DNA of 64,000 bases, taken from NCBI GenBank assembly GCA_937894065.1, contig CALCST010000031.1, forward strand, positions 62,001-126,000, read 5' to 3'. This DNA is from an uncultured Parabacteroides sp. (GTDB lineage Bacteria; Bacteroidota; Bacteroidia; Bacteroidales; Tannerellaceae). The position numbers and the translations under genes are program-made. Of this stretch, positions 19,001 through 27,293 are shown in pieces. Positions within the stretch are counted from its first letter, which is position 1. The number at the start of each line of letters is the position of its first letter. The notes beneath the pieces were generated by a model. That model had not been told where the DNA came from, did no database searches, and was given only the letters and a program-made list of their open reading frames with translations.

Positions 19001-19123
19001 CAAAGAATAATTAGGCGACAGCATTAAAGACAAACAAGTGATACACAACACTTTTCCCCCACCGTTTGCAAATTTATGCAAAAAGCAAGGTTTTCCCTGA
19101 TTTCCACTTATTCTCTTTTCCAT
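16094..19123 (-). CDS. susC-like: SusC/RagA family TonB-linked outer-membrane receptor
   Basis: A 1009-residue TonB-dependent transporter for oligosaccharides. After an N-terminal signal region of about 45 residues comes a carboxypeptidase-regulatory-like domain (SGVVKDTKGEPLMGVS, about 63-145), the TonB box region with EVVVVGYG, the plug (SIQVRGASSLKAGNSPLIVIDGM region, with GAAAIYGSRGANGVILVTTK-like sequence), and the 22-strand barrel ending in FGVQISY. There is no STN domain before the plug, so it is not of the type that signals to an anti-sigma factor. It leads the PUL with SusD, GH92 and the BSP peptidase; no hybrid two-component regulator is adjacent. Confidence 0.96.
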   Translation of the reverse strand: MEKRISGNQGKPCFLHKFANGGGKVLCITCLSLMLSPNYSLASTVNTNKIGEILEVQQSSKVSGVVKDTKGEPLMGVSIVFKGTTVGTATDLDGKFELELPSDKGTLVFSYIGFKAKEVAYSGQSTLNIELSEDSEALDEVVVVGYGSSVKKDLTTAVTSVKSKDFLQGAVNDAMQMIDGKVAGVTVNSTAASDPNSSSSIQVRGASSLKAGNSPLIVIDGMPGGDLRNIAQQDIESITVLKDGSAAAIYGSRGANGVILVTTKQGKAGKTTISYDAYLEHDFVASRPDVLDPDTYLEKVTGAVDHGYRTDWYDELINKDNFGHNHNIALAGGSESTIFRISANYKQKEGLDIVSKRKEYGLRGNFKHVTLEDRLEVSGNISYRIADEDYTDYGSFKQAVQLNPTYSVDEMEAFQGSGGYTYNPIKNLTERDRGALQEYSMVDFNIKLNILENLNTELKLGRQGHNKKEQDYKYSTYRECIDGGYNGHAYIKQENWTDWTLEWLGNYEFTIGKHNTKIMGGYSYQEFNYENLEAQNRNFPSDVFLTNNLGAGDYEKVDGRLGMGSNKNQEKTIAFLGRVNYNYNDLFLFTGSLRYEGNTKFGADNKWGLFPAASAAWRVSKLPVFESSSVVDDLKVRFSYGVTGRSGFDKYISLAKYAGYGDYYSDRFGWIKGYGPGNNPNYDLGWEKQISYNLGFDYTLFNSRLSGSLDFFIRDGKDVIGDYKVPLPPYLHESITANVGTTTSKGFEFQGNYDVVRTKDFSYSTNVMLSYTASKLKSFSNEKYQLGYIEGDGFPSPGNPGSAQRLQDGTPIGSFYGFRYAGVDENGQILIWEKGQEGGTTKLGADGNEQDKVYLDGTGVPKWELSWGNTFTYKNFDFSFFFRGRFRYKIMNQYEMYYGLQVIAVDNKLTSAYEENAHIKGPKVICDYFLQNGNYLRLDNITVGWTPKLKTKWVSNLRLYATMKNVFTLTKYTGVDPTTVTTTGLWPGIGGMDVYPTARNLTFGVQISY

Positions 19124-19708
19124 GAACTAAAATTAAATTTAAAGTTAATATAAGGTTGCTTATAACGATCAATTATTATATACCAAATAATACTAGTATT
19201 GTTTTAAGATAAAAAACAAAGCTTCTTTAATTAGTATATCATAAAACTAATCTTAAATTATAAATTTAGATTAAAGGTTGCTAATATCTTTATTTGACAA
19301 AATTAATAATATATTTTAAATATCAATATATTCAGATAAAAAATTCTAATTTTATTTATCAAATATTATATTACATATAATATATAGGACTGATTTTCAA
19401 AATATAAGTTGAATAAATTATTAAATCTTTTCTCAATTTAGAATTAAACATTAGAACCATCTAATTTACATTATAATATTATTAACCCCAAGTATATATT
19501 TCCAATTATATACTTATTTTCAACAACATAAAACATTCAGAGAATAATAAGCAAGAAAATATAAAAAAAACATCATTTATTTTGTAACAAACCATTTACC
19601 AGATTCGTCATTATTATGAAACTTTCAAATAGCTATAGAAAGAAAAGAGAAGTTGAGAAGTTGGCAAGACTTCAAAAAAACGTATAACCAGGAATAAATT
19701 AAAATGTC
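19124..19708. other. Divergent AT-rich intergenic region upstream of the PUL
   Basis: A stretch of 585 bases without a gene. On the minus strand TAATTTTG (complement of 19298-19305) is a plausible -7 box for susC, which would give a leader of about 165 bases. Within that leader AAGGTTGCT occurs twice, at 19152-19160 and 19274-19282. A worn copy of the GTTGACAA repeat (AAGTTGAGAAGTTGGCAAG) is at 19652-19670, before the DUF4252 operon. I see no clear plus-strand promoter; TTATTTTG near 19578 is the closest. Confidence 0.45.
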
Positions 19709-20164
19709 ATGAAAAAATTATTTATTATAATTGCTTCATTTCTTGCAATAAGCGAGTTATCATACGGTCAGAATACTGTTGACGATTTGTTCAAACAGTT
19801 TGCGAAAAGAGAGAATACCACTTCCGTTCATATCGGAAAAATGACAATGGGCTTTGCTTCTCTATTTACCGAAACTATGGGTGTGAACAATATCGAAGTT
19901 ATCGACCTTGAAGATTGTAGCGAAAACATCGGAGCTGAGTTTTGCAAAGCAGTTTCGGAACTGAAAGATCCGGAATATGAAACCATGATTTCGAGCAATG
20001 AAGATGACGAACGTACAAGAATTCTCGTAAAGATGGAAAAAGACTATATAAAGGAAATGGTTATCCTGACTTCGGGAGACGATAACGCTATTGTTAGACT
20101 GAAAGGTAAAATCAAACCGGAAGATATAAACAAAGTAATCAACGAACACAAAGATGAAAACTGA
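19709..20164 (+). CDS. DUF4252 domain secreted protein (first copy)
   Basis: A 151-residue protein with a signal peptide ending near residue 20 (ELSYGQ). The rest matches the DUF4252 pattern: an N-terminal TTSVHIGKMTMG strand region, a helix, then MVILTSGDDNAIVRLKGKI near the C-terminus. Function is unknown. It is the first gene of a four-gene operon and overlaps the sigma factor gene by 11 bases. A second, diverged copy closes the operon at 21064. Being exported and tied to an ECF sigma factor, it might sense or respond to envelope conditions, but this is only inference. Confidence 0.8.
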   Translation: MKKLFIIIASFLAISELSYGQNTVDDLFKQFAKRENTTSVHIGKMTMGFASLFTETMGVNNIEVIDLEDCSENIGAEFCKAVSELKDPEYETMISSNEDDERTRILVKMEKDYIKEMVILTSGDDNAIVRLKGKIKPEDINKVINEHKDEN

Positions 20165-20660
20165 GGAATTCAAAAAGAAATTCCTGTCATTTCATCCTAA
20201 ACTGTACAGAATTGCTTTTGCGCTCACCGGCAGCCGTGAAGATTCTGAAGATTTGCTTCAGGAAACATACTGCAAACTTTGGAATCAGCGCGACGAACTG
20301 GAAAACATAGAGAATCCGGAAGCATATTGCATAACAGTGCTGAAACATAAATGTCTGGACTATCTCCGCTCTGCACAGGCAAACCGCACGGAAGTTGAAA
20401 TTGAGAGTTGTTTTGATTTGCAAAGCGGGGTTTCGCCGGCAAAGGAGCTTGAAGAAAAGGAGAAACTGAAACAGGTGAAAAAGGCAATCGATATGTTGCC
20501 CGAAAATCAGAAACAGGTTGTCCGGCTTCACAGCATGGCGGAATGTTCGTATGAGGAGATAGAAGAAATTACAGGATTAAGTAACAACAATATAAGGACT
20601 CTCCTGTCGAGAGCCAGAAAACAGATAAAAGACAGAATTGAAAAATTATATGCACCATGA
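20154..20660 (+). CDS. RNA polymerase ECF-type sigma factor
   Basis: A 168-residue sigma-70 family protein of the extracytoplasmic function group. Region 2 is seen in LLQETYCKLWNQRDELENI (about 34-52, promoter melting and core binding), and region 4 in LPENQKQVVRLHSMAECSYEEI followed by the recognition helix NNIRTLLSRARKQIKD (about 140-155). It overlaps DUF4252 gene 1 by 11 bases and the next gene by 4 (ATGA), so expression is translationally coupled. No FecR-type anti-sigma gene is adjacent; the single-TM protein that follows is the best candidate for that role. Confidence 0.93.
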   Translation: MKTEEFKKKFLSFHPKLYRIAFALTGSREDSEDLLQETYCKLWNQRDELENIENPEAYCITVLKHKCLDYLRSAQANRTEVEIESCFDLQSGVSPAKELEEKEKLKQVKKAIDMLPENQKQVVRLHSMAECSYEEIEEITGLSNNNIRTLLSRARKQIKDRIEKLYAP

Positions 20661-21067
20661 ACGAGAAAGATATTGACAACTTGATAAAAAAGGCAATGGA
20701 AGATGAGGGAAAGTTGCCCGAAGGCTTGTCGATGCGTCTGGAACAGTATATTGACAATCTGGAAAACGACAATAAAAAGCAAACTTCCATCGGACGTATG
20801 TGGGTTTGGGCTGGCGGAATCGCGGCTTCTCTTCTGTTGGGTTTGGCTCTCATCCAATTTGATGGAAATGACAGGCAGCAGGAAGTAATGATTGCCGACA
20901 CTTTCACAAATCCACAGGATGCTGCAGCCACTGCGGAAAAGACTTTGTGTTTCATCTCCACCAAGCTCAACAAAGGTCTGGATAAGGCAAATTCAGCCGA
21001 CAGACATATCAAAAAAATAAATAATATTTTCAACAGTATTAACGACACAAAAACAAATCAACAATGA
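20657..21067 (+). CDS. Single-TM protein, possible anti-sigma factor
   Basis: I do not recognise a named domain. The 136 residues start with an acidic, helical cytoplasmic part (about 1-45), then one membrane helix around MWVWAGGIAASLLLGLALIQ (about 48-67), then an outside part of about 70 residues. This layout, and translational coupling to the ECF sigma gene by a 4-base overlap on each side, is what one expects of an anti-sigma factor. The N-terminus lacks the zinc-binding HxxxCxxC motif of ZAS-type anti-sigma factors, so the binding mode would be different. The sequence is not FecR-like. Confidence 0.65.
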   Translation: MNEKDIDNLIKKAMEDEGKLPEGLSMRLEQYIDNLENDNKKQTSIGRMWVWAGGIAASLLLGLALIQFDGNDRQQEVMIADTFTNPQDAAATAEKTLCFISTKLNKGLDKANSADRHIKKINNIFNSINDTKTNQQ

Positions 21068-21519
21068 GAATAAAATATATTTTGATGGCATTATGCCTGA
21101 TGATTTCTTCCGTTTGTATTGCTCAGGATAAATTATTTGAAAAATACGGAGAAAAAGATGGTGTTACTTCTGTGTATATCTCAAAGGCTATGTTCAAGAT
21201 GATTCCATCACTGGATATTGAGGATTTGAATCTTAAGAATATGTCCGAAAAGATAAATTCCATGCAGATTTTATCCTGCGAGAAAAGGGAGACAGCAAAG
21301 GAAATGGAAAATGATTTCAAGAAAATAACCGGTTCTTATACTGAGCTGATGAGGGTAAAAGATGATGGTGACTCTGTTTTCTTCTACACCAAGCAAAAAG
21401 GAGAGCTGATTGAGGAGCTTTTGATGCTGGTTTCCGAACCTGATGAGTTTACGGTTATAAGAATTACGGGGAATTTCACGATTGAGGATATTCAGAAAAT
21501 AACGGCTAAAGCAAGTTGA
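21064..21519 (+). CDS. DUF4252 domain secreted protein (second copy)
   Basis: A 151-residue paralogue of the protein at 19709: signal peptide to about residue 19 (CIAQ), TSVYISKAMFKM near the start, and MLVSEPDEFTVIRITGNFTIED at the end, parallel to the first copy. It overlaps the preceding gene by 4 bases (ATGA). The stop codon TGA falls inside the first GTTGAC unit of the adjacent palindromic repeat. The symmetrical operon with a DUF4252 protein at each end suggests that the two are not redundant but act as a pair, perhaps as output and sensor. Confidence 0.8.
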   Translation: MRIKYILMALCLMISSVCIAQDKLFEKYGEKDGVTSVYISKAMFKMIPSLDIEDLNLKNMSEKINSMQILSCEKRETAKEMENDFKKITGSYTELMRVKDDGDSVFFYTKQKGELIEELLMLVSEPDEFTVIRITGNFTIEDIQKITAKAS

Positions 21520-21580
21520 CGAGGGAACAAGGGAACAAGTTGACAAGGAAATTATCTCCTGTCAACTTGTTCTCTTTTTT
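21513..21580. repeat. GTTGACAA palindromic repeat with terminator-like end
   Basis: Left arm GTTGACGA-GGGAACAA-GGGAACAA-GTTGACAA, loop of about 12 bases, right arm CTGTCAACTTGTTCTC followed by six Ts. It occupies the whole gap between the converging DUF4252 and mutS genes and could stop plus-strand transcription. Confidence 0.85.
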
Positions 21581-21584
21581 ACTG

Positions 21585-24203
21585 TTACCCTTTAACTATT
21601 TTCTTTATCTCATTGAGCTTGTTCAATGCTTCAAGCGGAGTAAGATTATTGACATCAATATTTATTATCTCGTCACGAATCTGGCTGAGAACCGGGTCGT
21701 CGAGCTGGAAGAAACTCAACTGATATCCGCCGTCTTTCGATGTTGATTTAGATGCTGTTTTCACGGATTTACCGGAAATTCCTTCCTGGCGGTTTTCACG
21801 TTCCAACTGTTTCAATATTTCATCGGCTCTACCAACAATACTTTTCGGCATACCTGCCATTTTTGCCACATGAATACCAAAGCTGTGCTCACTTCCGCCC
21901 GGAACAAGTTTACGAAGGAATATCACCTTGTTTCCTACTTCCTTGACCGACACGTTATAATTCTTGATGCGCTTGAATGAGCGTTCCATTTCATTCAACT
22001 CATGATAATGAGTAGCAAAAAGAGTTTTGGCATGTGCATTCGGATGTTCGTGTATATATTCAACTATTGCCCAGGCAATTGAGATTCCGTCGTATGTGCT
22101 GGTTCCTCGTCCGAGCTCGTCAAAAAGAACAAGACTGCGCGATGTCATATTATTCAGAATGTCTGCGGCTTCGTTCATCTCGACCATAAAGGTTGATTCG
22201 CCTACGGAAATATTATCGGAAGCACCGACACGGGTAAATATTTTGTCAACTATTCCGATTCGGGCGCTTTCGGCAGGCACAAAACAACCTATCTGCGCCA
22301 AAAGAGTTATCAGTGCTGTCTGACGAAGCAAAGCTGACTTACCCGCCATATTCGGTCCGGTGATTATTATTATCTGCTGACTGTCCTCGTCAAGATATAC
22401 ATCATTCGATATATAAGACTCGCCGAGAGGCAACTGCTTTTCAATAACCGGATGTCGTCCAGCCTTGATATCAATTATATCTGATTCGTCAACTACAGGA
22501 CGGATATAACGGTTTTCCTCGGCAACCTTTGCAAACGACAGCAAGCAGTCCAAACGGCCAACAAGGTTTGCATTGCACTGTATTGGCGGAATATATTCTG
22601 TGAGGCAAAGCACCAAATCATTGAATAGACGTGATTCCAGAGACAATATTTTCTCTTCGGCTCCAAGGATTTTCTCTTCATATTCCTTGAGTTCTTCGGT
22701 GATGTAGCGTTCGGCATTTACCAGTGTCTGCTTTCTTATCCAGTCCTGAGGAACTTTGTCCTTATGCGTATTGCGTACTTCAATGTAATATCCGAATACG
22801 TTGTTGAACGCGATTTTCAGACTTGGGATTCCTGTTCGCTCAATCTCACGCTGCTGAACCTGCAAAAGATAGTCTTTTCCGGAATAAGCAATTGAACGGA
22901 GTTCGTCCAATTCGGGATTAACACCGTTGGCTATCACTCCGCCTTTATTTATGAGTGAAGGCGGGTCGTTGTTGATTTCCTTCTCTATTCTGTCACGTAT
23001 AAGCTGGCAAAGGTTTATCTGCTCGCCAATTCTGCAAAGAGTCGGTTCGCCGCTGTTCATACATGCTTCCTTGACCGGTTCCAAGGCAGACAAAGCCACT
23101 TTCAGCTGGACAACCTCACGCGGAGAAACTCTTCCAACTGCAACTTTTGATATTATTCGCTCCAAATCTCCTATTTGCTCGAGCTGTGAATCCAACAGGT
23201 CTTTAATCTCCGGATTTCGGAAAAAGTAATCTACCACATCCAGACGCTCGTGAATAGGCTTCACATCCTTAAGCGGGAAAAGAATCCAACGGCGGAGCAT
23301 ACGCGAACCCATCGGAGAAATCGTTTTGTCGATAATGTTGAGAAGGCTCTTTCCGTCTTCATTCATCGTCGATACAAGCTCAAGACTGCGGACCGTAAAT
23401 TTATCCAATCTCACATATCTGTCTTCCTCGATGCGTGAAAGAGATGTAATATGCTGTATGTGTGTATGCTGTGTTATATCGAGATAATGCAGGATTGCAC
23501 CGGCAGCAATTATGCCCAGTTTCAGATGCTGCACACCAAAACCCTTGAGATTCTTGGTTTCAAAATGTTTCAGAAGTCGCTCGTGAGCTGTTTCAGAAGT
23601 AAAAACCCAGTCGTCAAGCTCGAATGTGAAATAACGAGGTCCGAAACATTCCTCAAAATGCTTCTTCTCATTTCTCTCAATAAGAACTTCCTTAGGGGAA
23701 AAGTTGTTCAGAAGTTTATCCAAATAGTCCGGTGTTCCTTCTGCTGTAAGAAATTCACCTGTTGAAATATCAAGCAAGGCTATGCCGCCATTGTTTTTCT
23801 CGAAATGAATTGCCGCAAGGAAGTTGTTTTCCTTATGGTTAAGTATATTGTCGTTGATTGAAACACCGGGAGTTACAAGTTCGGTCACACCTCGCTTAAC
23901 CAGCTTCTTTGTCATTTTAGGATCTTCCAGCTGGTCGCATATCGCAACACGCTTTCCGGCTCTCACCAGTTTTGGCAAATATGTATCCAAGGCATGATGC
24001 GGGAATCCTGCCATTTCAACAGACTGGCCAACGCCGTTTGCCCTCTTTGTCTGAACAATACCTAAAATCTCGGCGCCGACAACTGCATCGTCGCCATACA
24101 TTTCATAAAAGTCGCCTACTCGAAACAATAATACTGCATCAGGATGTTTTGCCTTAATGTCAAAATACTGTTTCATTAAAGGTGTTTCAACTATCTTTGC
24201 CAC
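21585..24203 (-). CDS. mutS: DNA mismatch repair protein MutS
   Basis: Recognises mismatches and small loops and recruits MutL. The mismatch-reading Phe-x-Glu lies in [13 protein letters not shown] near the N-terminus. The ATPase domain has Walker A GPNMAGKS and the motif [12 protein letters not shown], and [14 protein letters not shown] follows. I set the start at the GTG at 24203, giving [15 protein letters not shown], which fits other Bacteroidales MutS; the next choice is the ATG at 24176. The frame stays open 39 codons further upstream only because it reads through the palindromic repeat, and a -7 box at 24231-24238 lies between. Length is about 872 residues, normal for the family. Confidence 0.95.
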   Translation of the reverse strand: MAKIVETPLMKQYFDIKAKHPDAVLLFRVGDFYEMYGDDAVVGAEILGIVQTKRANGVGQSVEMAGFPHHALDTYLPKLVRAGKRVAICDQLEDPKMTKKLVKRGVTELVTPGVSINDNILNHKENNFLAAIHFEKNNGGIALLDISTGEFLTAEGTPDYLDKLLNNFSPKEVLIERNEKKHFEECFGPRYFTFELDDWVFTSETAHERLLKHFETKNLKGFGVQHLKLGIIAAGAILHYLDITQHTHIQHITSLSRIEEDRYVRLDKFTVRSLELVSTMNEDGKSLLNIIDKTISPMGSRMLRRWILFPLKDVKPIHERLDVVDYFFRNPEIKDLLDSQLEQIGDLERIISKVAVGRVSPREVVQLKVALSALEPVKEACMNSGEPTLCRIGEQINLCQLIRDRIEKEINNDPPSLINKGGVIANGVNPELDELRSIAYSGKDYLLQVQQREIERTGIPSLKIAFNNVFGYYIEVRNTHKDKVPQDWIRKQTLVNAERYITEELKEYEEKILGAEEKILSLESRLFNDLVLCLTEYIPPIQCNANLVGRLDCLLSFAKVAEENRYIRPVVDESDIIDIKAGRHPVIEKQLPLGESYISNDVYLDEDSQQIIIITGPNMAGKSALLRQTALITLLAQIGCFVPAESARIGIVDKIFTRVGASDNISVGESTFMVEMNEAADILNNMTSRSLVLFDELGRGTSTYDGISIAWAIVEYIHEHPNAHAKTLFATHYHELNEMERSFKRIKNYNVSVKEVGNKVIFLRKLVPGGSEHSFGIHVAKMAGMPKSIVGRADEILKQLERENRQEGISGKSVKTASKSTSKDGGYQLSFFQLDDPVLSQIRDEIINIDVNNLTPLEALNKLNEIKKIVKG

Positions 24204-24230
24204 ACTAATTTCGTTTTGAATTGTAACGTG

Positions 24231-24262
24231 CAAAAGTAGTAAAAAGTTGACGAGTTGACAAG
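24231..24262 (-). promoter_or_regulatory. mutS promoter, -33 element supplied by the repeat
   Basis: On the minus strand TACTTTTG (complement of 24231-24238) is a perfect -7 box. CTTG (complement of 24259-24262) lies 20 bases upstream and belongs to the palindromic repeat. Transcription would start near 24224, about 20 bases before the GTG. Confidence 0.6.
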
Positions 24263-24325
24263 GCAGCAGATTGATAAGGAAAATAACCCTTATCTCCTTG
24301 TTCCCTTGCCAACTCGTCAACTTGT
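24245..24325. repeat. GTTGACAA palindromic repeat
   Basis: Left arm GTTGACGA-GTTGACAA-GG, right arm CCTTGTTCCCTTGCCAAC-TCGTCAAC-TTGTC. It fills the gap between mutS and the lipoamide dehydrogenase gene and overlaps the mutS promoter. Confidence 0.85.
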
Positions 24326-24332
24326 CTCTATA

Positions 24333-25679
24333 TTACACAAGCCCTTCCTTAATTATCTCTCCTACTGTAGGATGAGGGAATACGAAAGAACGGATTTCTT
24401 CTGCCTTCATTCCTTTTTCTATCGCAATTCCAGCGATTACAATCAACTCAGAAGAAGGATTTCCCAACATATGTGCGCCAATCAGAGTTCCGTCTTCCGA
24501 AAGGATTAATTTGCAAACGCCATTTCCCATTTCATTCTCGGCAACGAAACGTCCTGAAAATGCCATAGGAACTTTCTTAACAGTATAAGGAACGCCTTCT
24601 GCCTGAAGTTCTTCTTCAGTCTTGCCAACTCCGGAAATCTCAGGATTAGTATATACAACGCCAGGAATAGCTTTATAGCTCATTTTGCGGGACTTTCCAA
24701 GTATATGGTCAATTGCAACTTCTGCTTCACTGACTGCTGTATGTGCCAACAATGAAAAAGCAGTAATGTCACCACAAGCATAAACATTTGAAAGTGATGT
24801 CTGCATATATTCATTAACTTTCACACCATTGCGGAACGGTTCCAATGAAAGATTTTCCAAGCCAAAACCTTTTGTCACAGGGCGACGTCCGGTGCTCAAC
24901 AGAATCTTTTCGCCTGTCAACACTGTTGTTTCTCCATCTTTCTCTATTGAAACTTCAGTACCGTTTACAGCTGTCACTTTATAATTCAGATAGAACTTGA
25001 CACCACGTTTTGCATACTCAGCCTGAAGCATTTCCGACAACTCACGGTCCATCGGACCAAGAATTTTATCAATCATTTCAACAACATGAACTTCAACACC
25101 CATACTATTGAAGAATGATGCAAACTCCATACCAATCACACCACCGCCAATTATTACCAATGATGAAGGAAGTTCCTTAGCCTGCAATGCTTCACGGCTA
25201 GTCCAGTATTCTGTTTCGCTCAATCCTGGTATTGGAGGTATAACCGTTTCAGAACCTGTGCAAATAAGAAGATTCGCTGCCTGATATTCATTATCGGTGC
25301 AAAGGACAGTAATTGTGCCGTCATCATCACGACGCTTAATTTCAGCAACACCGGAAACGACTTCAACGCCGTTTTCTTTCATCTTCATCTTAATACCGGC
25401 AGTCAGTTTTTTCACAACCTTGTTTTTTCTGGCTATTATTTTCGGTAAATCAAATGAAGGCGATTCTGCAGATACTGCATATTTTGATGCGTGTTTGATA
25501 TTGTCGTATGTCTTTGCAGAATAAAGAAGTGTTTTTGTTGGAATACAACCTTCATTCAAACAAACACCACCAAGAGCATTCTTCTCGAAAAGAACAGTTG
25601 ACAAACCGTTCTTAGCTGCTAATTCTGCCGCTGTATAACCGGCAGGACCGCCTCCAATTATGGCTACGTCGTATTTCAT
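24333..25679 (-). CDS. lpdA: Dihydrolipoyl dehydrogenase (E3)
   Basis: A 448-residue FAD-dependent class I disulfide reductase that reoxidises dihydrolipoyl groups of 2-oxoacid dehydrogenases or the glycine cleavage system, with NAD+ as acceptor. FAD loop GGGPAGYTAAE (9-19), redox-active disulfide GGVCLNEGCIPTK (residues 38-50), NAD loop IGGGVIGMEFA, FAD motif VYACGDIT, and the C-terminal base motif HPTVGE are all present. No E1 or E2 genes adjoin it, so the complex it serves is encoded elsewhere. It is transcribed toward mutS. Confidence 0.95.
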   Translation of the reverse strand: MKYDVAIIGGGPAGYTAAELAAKNGLSTVLFEKNALGGVCLNEGCIPTKTLLYSAKTYDNIKHASKYAVSAESPSFDLPKIIARKNKVVKKLTAGIKMKMKENGVEVVSGVAEIKRRDDDGTITVLCTDNEYQAANLLICTGSETVIPPIPGLSETEYWTSREALQAKELPSSLVIIGGGVIGMEFASFFNSMGVEVHVVEMIDKILGPMDRELSEMLQAEYAKRGVKFYLNYKVTAVNGTEVSIEKDGETTVLTGEKILLSTGRRPVTKGFGLENLSLEPFRNGVKVNEYMQTSLSNVYACGDITAFSLLAHTAVSEAEVAIDHILGKSRKMSYKAIPGVVYTNPEISGVGKTEEELQAEGVPYTVKKVPMAFSGRFVAENEMGNGVCKLILSEDGTLIGAHMLGNPSSELIVIAGIAIEKGMKAEEIRSFVFPHPTVGEIIKEGLV

Positions 25680-25718
25680 AATTTTTTAGTTTATAAGTTT
25701 ATAAGGTAATAAGTTTTA

Positions 25719-25752
25719 GTTGACGAGTTAACAAGTTGACGAGTTGACAAGG
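25719..25752. repeat. Half copy of the GTTGACAA palindromic repeat
   Basis: Four tandem units GTTGACGA-GTTAACAA-GTTGACGA-GTTGACAA-GG without a matching right arm. It shows the 8-base periodicity of the family most plainly. Confidence 0.8.
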
Positions 25753-25761
25753 ATTAAACAC

Positions 25762-25797
25762 GGAGTATTAATTTTTAATTTTCAATTAAAAAACTCC
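25762..25797 (-). terminator. Possible terminator of the bPH-domain gene
   Basis: GGAG pairs with CTCC across an AT-only stem (TTTTTAATT with AATTAAAAA, 3-nt loop). It is just downstream of the minus-strand gene ending at 25813. The stem is weak and no T-run follows. Confidence 0.4.
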
Positions 25798-25812
25798 TTT
25801 ACTTCTTAATAA

Positions 25813-26223
25813 TTACTCCATTATCTCTATCTCCGGATTAATCTTCTGCAAAACCTTGACAAATTCTGCTTTTCGCGAAGGAGAAATAACTAACCAAGGT
25901 TTCTCTCCTTTCCATACAACCAATCTGTCTAGAGATAAAGCATAACTAGATACTGGAGTACTTGTCGGTTCCAATGCTGTTATTTCTTCAATTGCTATTT
26001 TCTTTTCAGGGAAAAAACTGCAATGAACTATCAATTCTCCATCAGCTGTTATTTTATACCAAGTATTCAAGAGTATATGTATACATTCAAGAAAAACCAG
26101 TAATGATGATACCATAACAAATGCCGAAGCTCCCATGATAAAGGATTTAACAGCATAAAAACCTATAAGAAATAAAATTAAGTGATACCAAAGTCCCACT
26201 TTAGATTTAAAAACTCTATCCAT
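25813..26223 (-). CDS. Membrane protein with bacterial PH domain (bPH_4-like)
   Basis: About 136 residues from the ATG at 26223. Two adjoining hydrophobic helices (about 12-50) are followed by a beta-rich domain, YKITADGELIVHCSFFPEKKIAIEEITALEPT, then SLDRLVVW and PWLVISPSRKAEFVKVLQKINP. This order (two TM helices, then a PH-like fold ending in a helix) is that of small YyaB-like bPH_4 proteins of unknown function. I rejected the 42-codon upstream extension because it reads through a terminator-like hairpin. TACCTTTA at the complement of 26240-26247 is a near-consensus -7 box supporting this start. Confidence 0.7.
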   Translation of the reverse strand: MDRVFKSKVGLWYHLILFLIGFYAVKSFIMGASAFVMVSSLLVFLECIHILLNTWYKITADGELIVHCSFFPEKKIAIEEITALEPTSTPVSSYALSLDRLVVWKGEKPWLVISPSRKAEFVKVLQKINPEIEIME

Positions 26224-26309
26224 TTTTACTTTTTTGCCATAAAGGTAATGAAAAAACATAATAGCAAATATGTTACTCTTACATTTTGTCAAAATCACAT
26301 ATATGCATA

Positions 26310-26348
26310 AAAAAAATGTATGCCCTTCTTTCACAAGAAGAACATACA
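26310..26348 (-). terminator. Orphan minus-strand terminator
   Basis: TGTATG (26317-26322) and CTTCTT (325-330) pair with AAGAAG (335-340) and CATACA (26343-26348), with a 4-nt loop and a 2-by-2 internal loop. On the minus strand the hairpin is followed by eight Ts. There is no annotated gene to its right on the minus strand, so it either ends an unrecognised RNA or attenuates a long leader of the bPH gene. Confidence 0.6.
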
Positions 26349-27264
26349 CAAAATTAACCTACTAAAATATCAACTTATTGATACAATTACAGTTAGCACT
26401 AAATCAATTACAAAAACCTTTATCGTCTTTTTTTATATGGGAAAATATAAAATTACTATTTAATATCCCTTGAAATATTATTATTTTATATACTGTATAT
26501 TTTCATGGTATTAGAAATAATACTGTATAAAATATAGTGTTTTTACTTTTACTACTTTTCTTGCTCATTAAATTACACAGGCAAAAATATACAGATAAAA
26601 ATATAATGATTTATCTTATAAATTTCATATAAACATATATAAATAATAAATTACTAATAAACAACATATTATATATAATCTATATACTAAAAAATATAAA
26701 CTATATATACATAAATCAGCAATAAAATAGAGATAAAACACAGTATATTTATTCAATAATTATGAATATAAAAATATAAAACAAATTGTTTTAATAGTAT
26801 ATGAAATAGATATATAAAAAGACAGTTTATAATTTGTAGAAGAAATAATACAATAAATTAAAGCTAAAATTCAAAATAGCTTAAACATTATACAGAAATA
26901 ATATACACACTATGAAATCTAAAAAATATACTGGGAAAATTTAGGGAAAAACGTAAATAAGAAGAAGAAAAAAATAACCTAAACCTTTTTACCTAAAGAT
27001 TAATACGAAAAACGTCATATTAGCAATGAAGATATGTCAGAAAACATATCATTTATATCCTTTATCTTTTTGGATATTTATTTATGTTCAATGTAAAATT
27101 ATAGAAAAAGGAATACTACATCATTTTATATAAATATTCTATAAAGATTGAATAAACATAAAATATTAATAATCAGTATATATCTAAAAAATATTATTAA
27201 TAAAAATATAAATGATATAAGCTTTTTTATAGAATATAAAACCTACAAACAAACTCAAATTAAT
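26349..27264. other. Extremely AT-rich region without recognised genes
   Basis: About 900 bases almost entirely of A and T. I find no coding frame with family resemblance and no structured RNA motif. On the minus strand TATTTTTG (complement of 26582-26589) fits the -7 consensus and, with the terminator at 26310-26348, would define a transcript of about 265 bases. The right end holds the promoter of the DUF6377 gene. Such DNA often binds nucleoid proteins. Confidence 0.5.
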
Positions 27265-27272
27265 TAAATTTG
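27265..27272 (+). promoter_or_regulatory. -7 box for the DUF6377 gene
   Basis: TAAATTTG matches TAnnTTTG, 21 bases before the ATG at 27294. It excludes the TTG at 27270 as a start. No clear -33 element is seen. Confidence 0.5.
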
Positions 27273-27293
27273 CGAACAAAAGCACAAATACAT

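Noticed and set aside
19709..21519. Sigma/anti-sigma control of the adjacent SusC gene
   Set aside because: The SusC protein lacks the STN signalling domain and no FecR-type gene is present, so a direct trans-envelope circuit is not supported.
24204..24320. Upstream start of mutS
   Set aside because: The extension reads through the palindromic repeat and lies upstream of the -7 box; MutS proteins begin near the GTG at 24203.
26224..26349. 42-codon N-terminal extension of the bPH protein
   Set aside because: It crosses a hairpin with a T-run and adds no family-like sequence.
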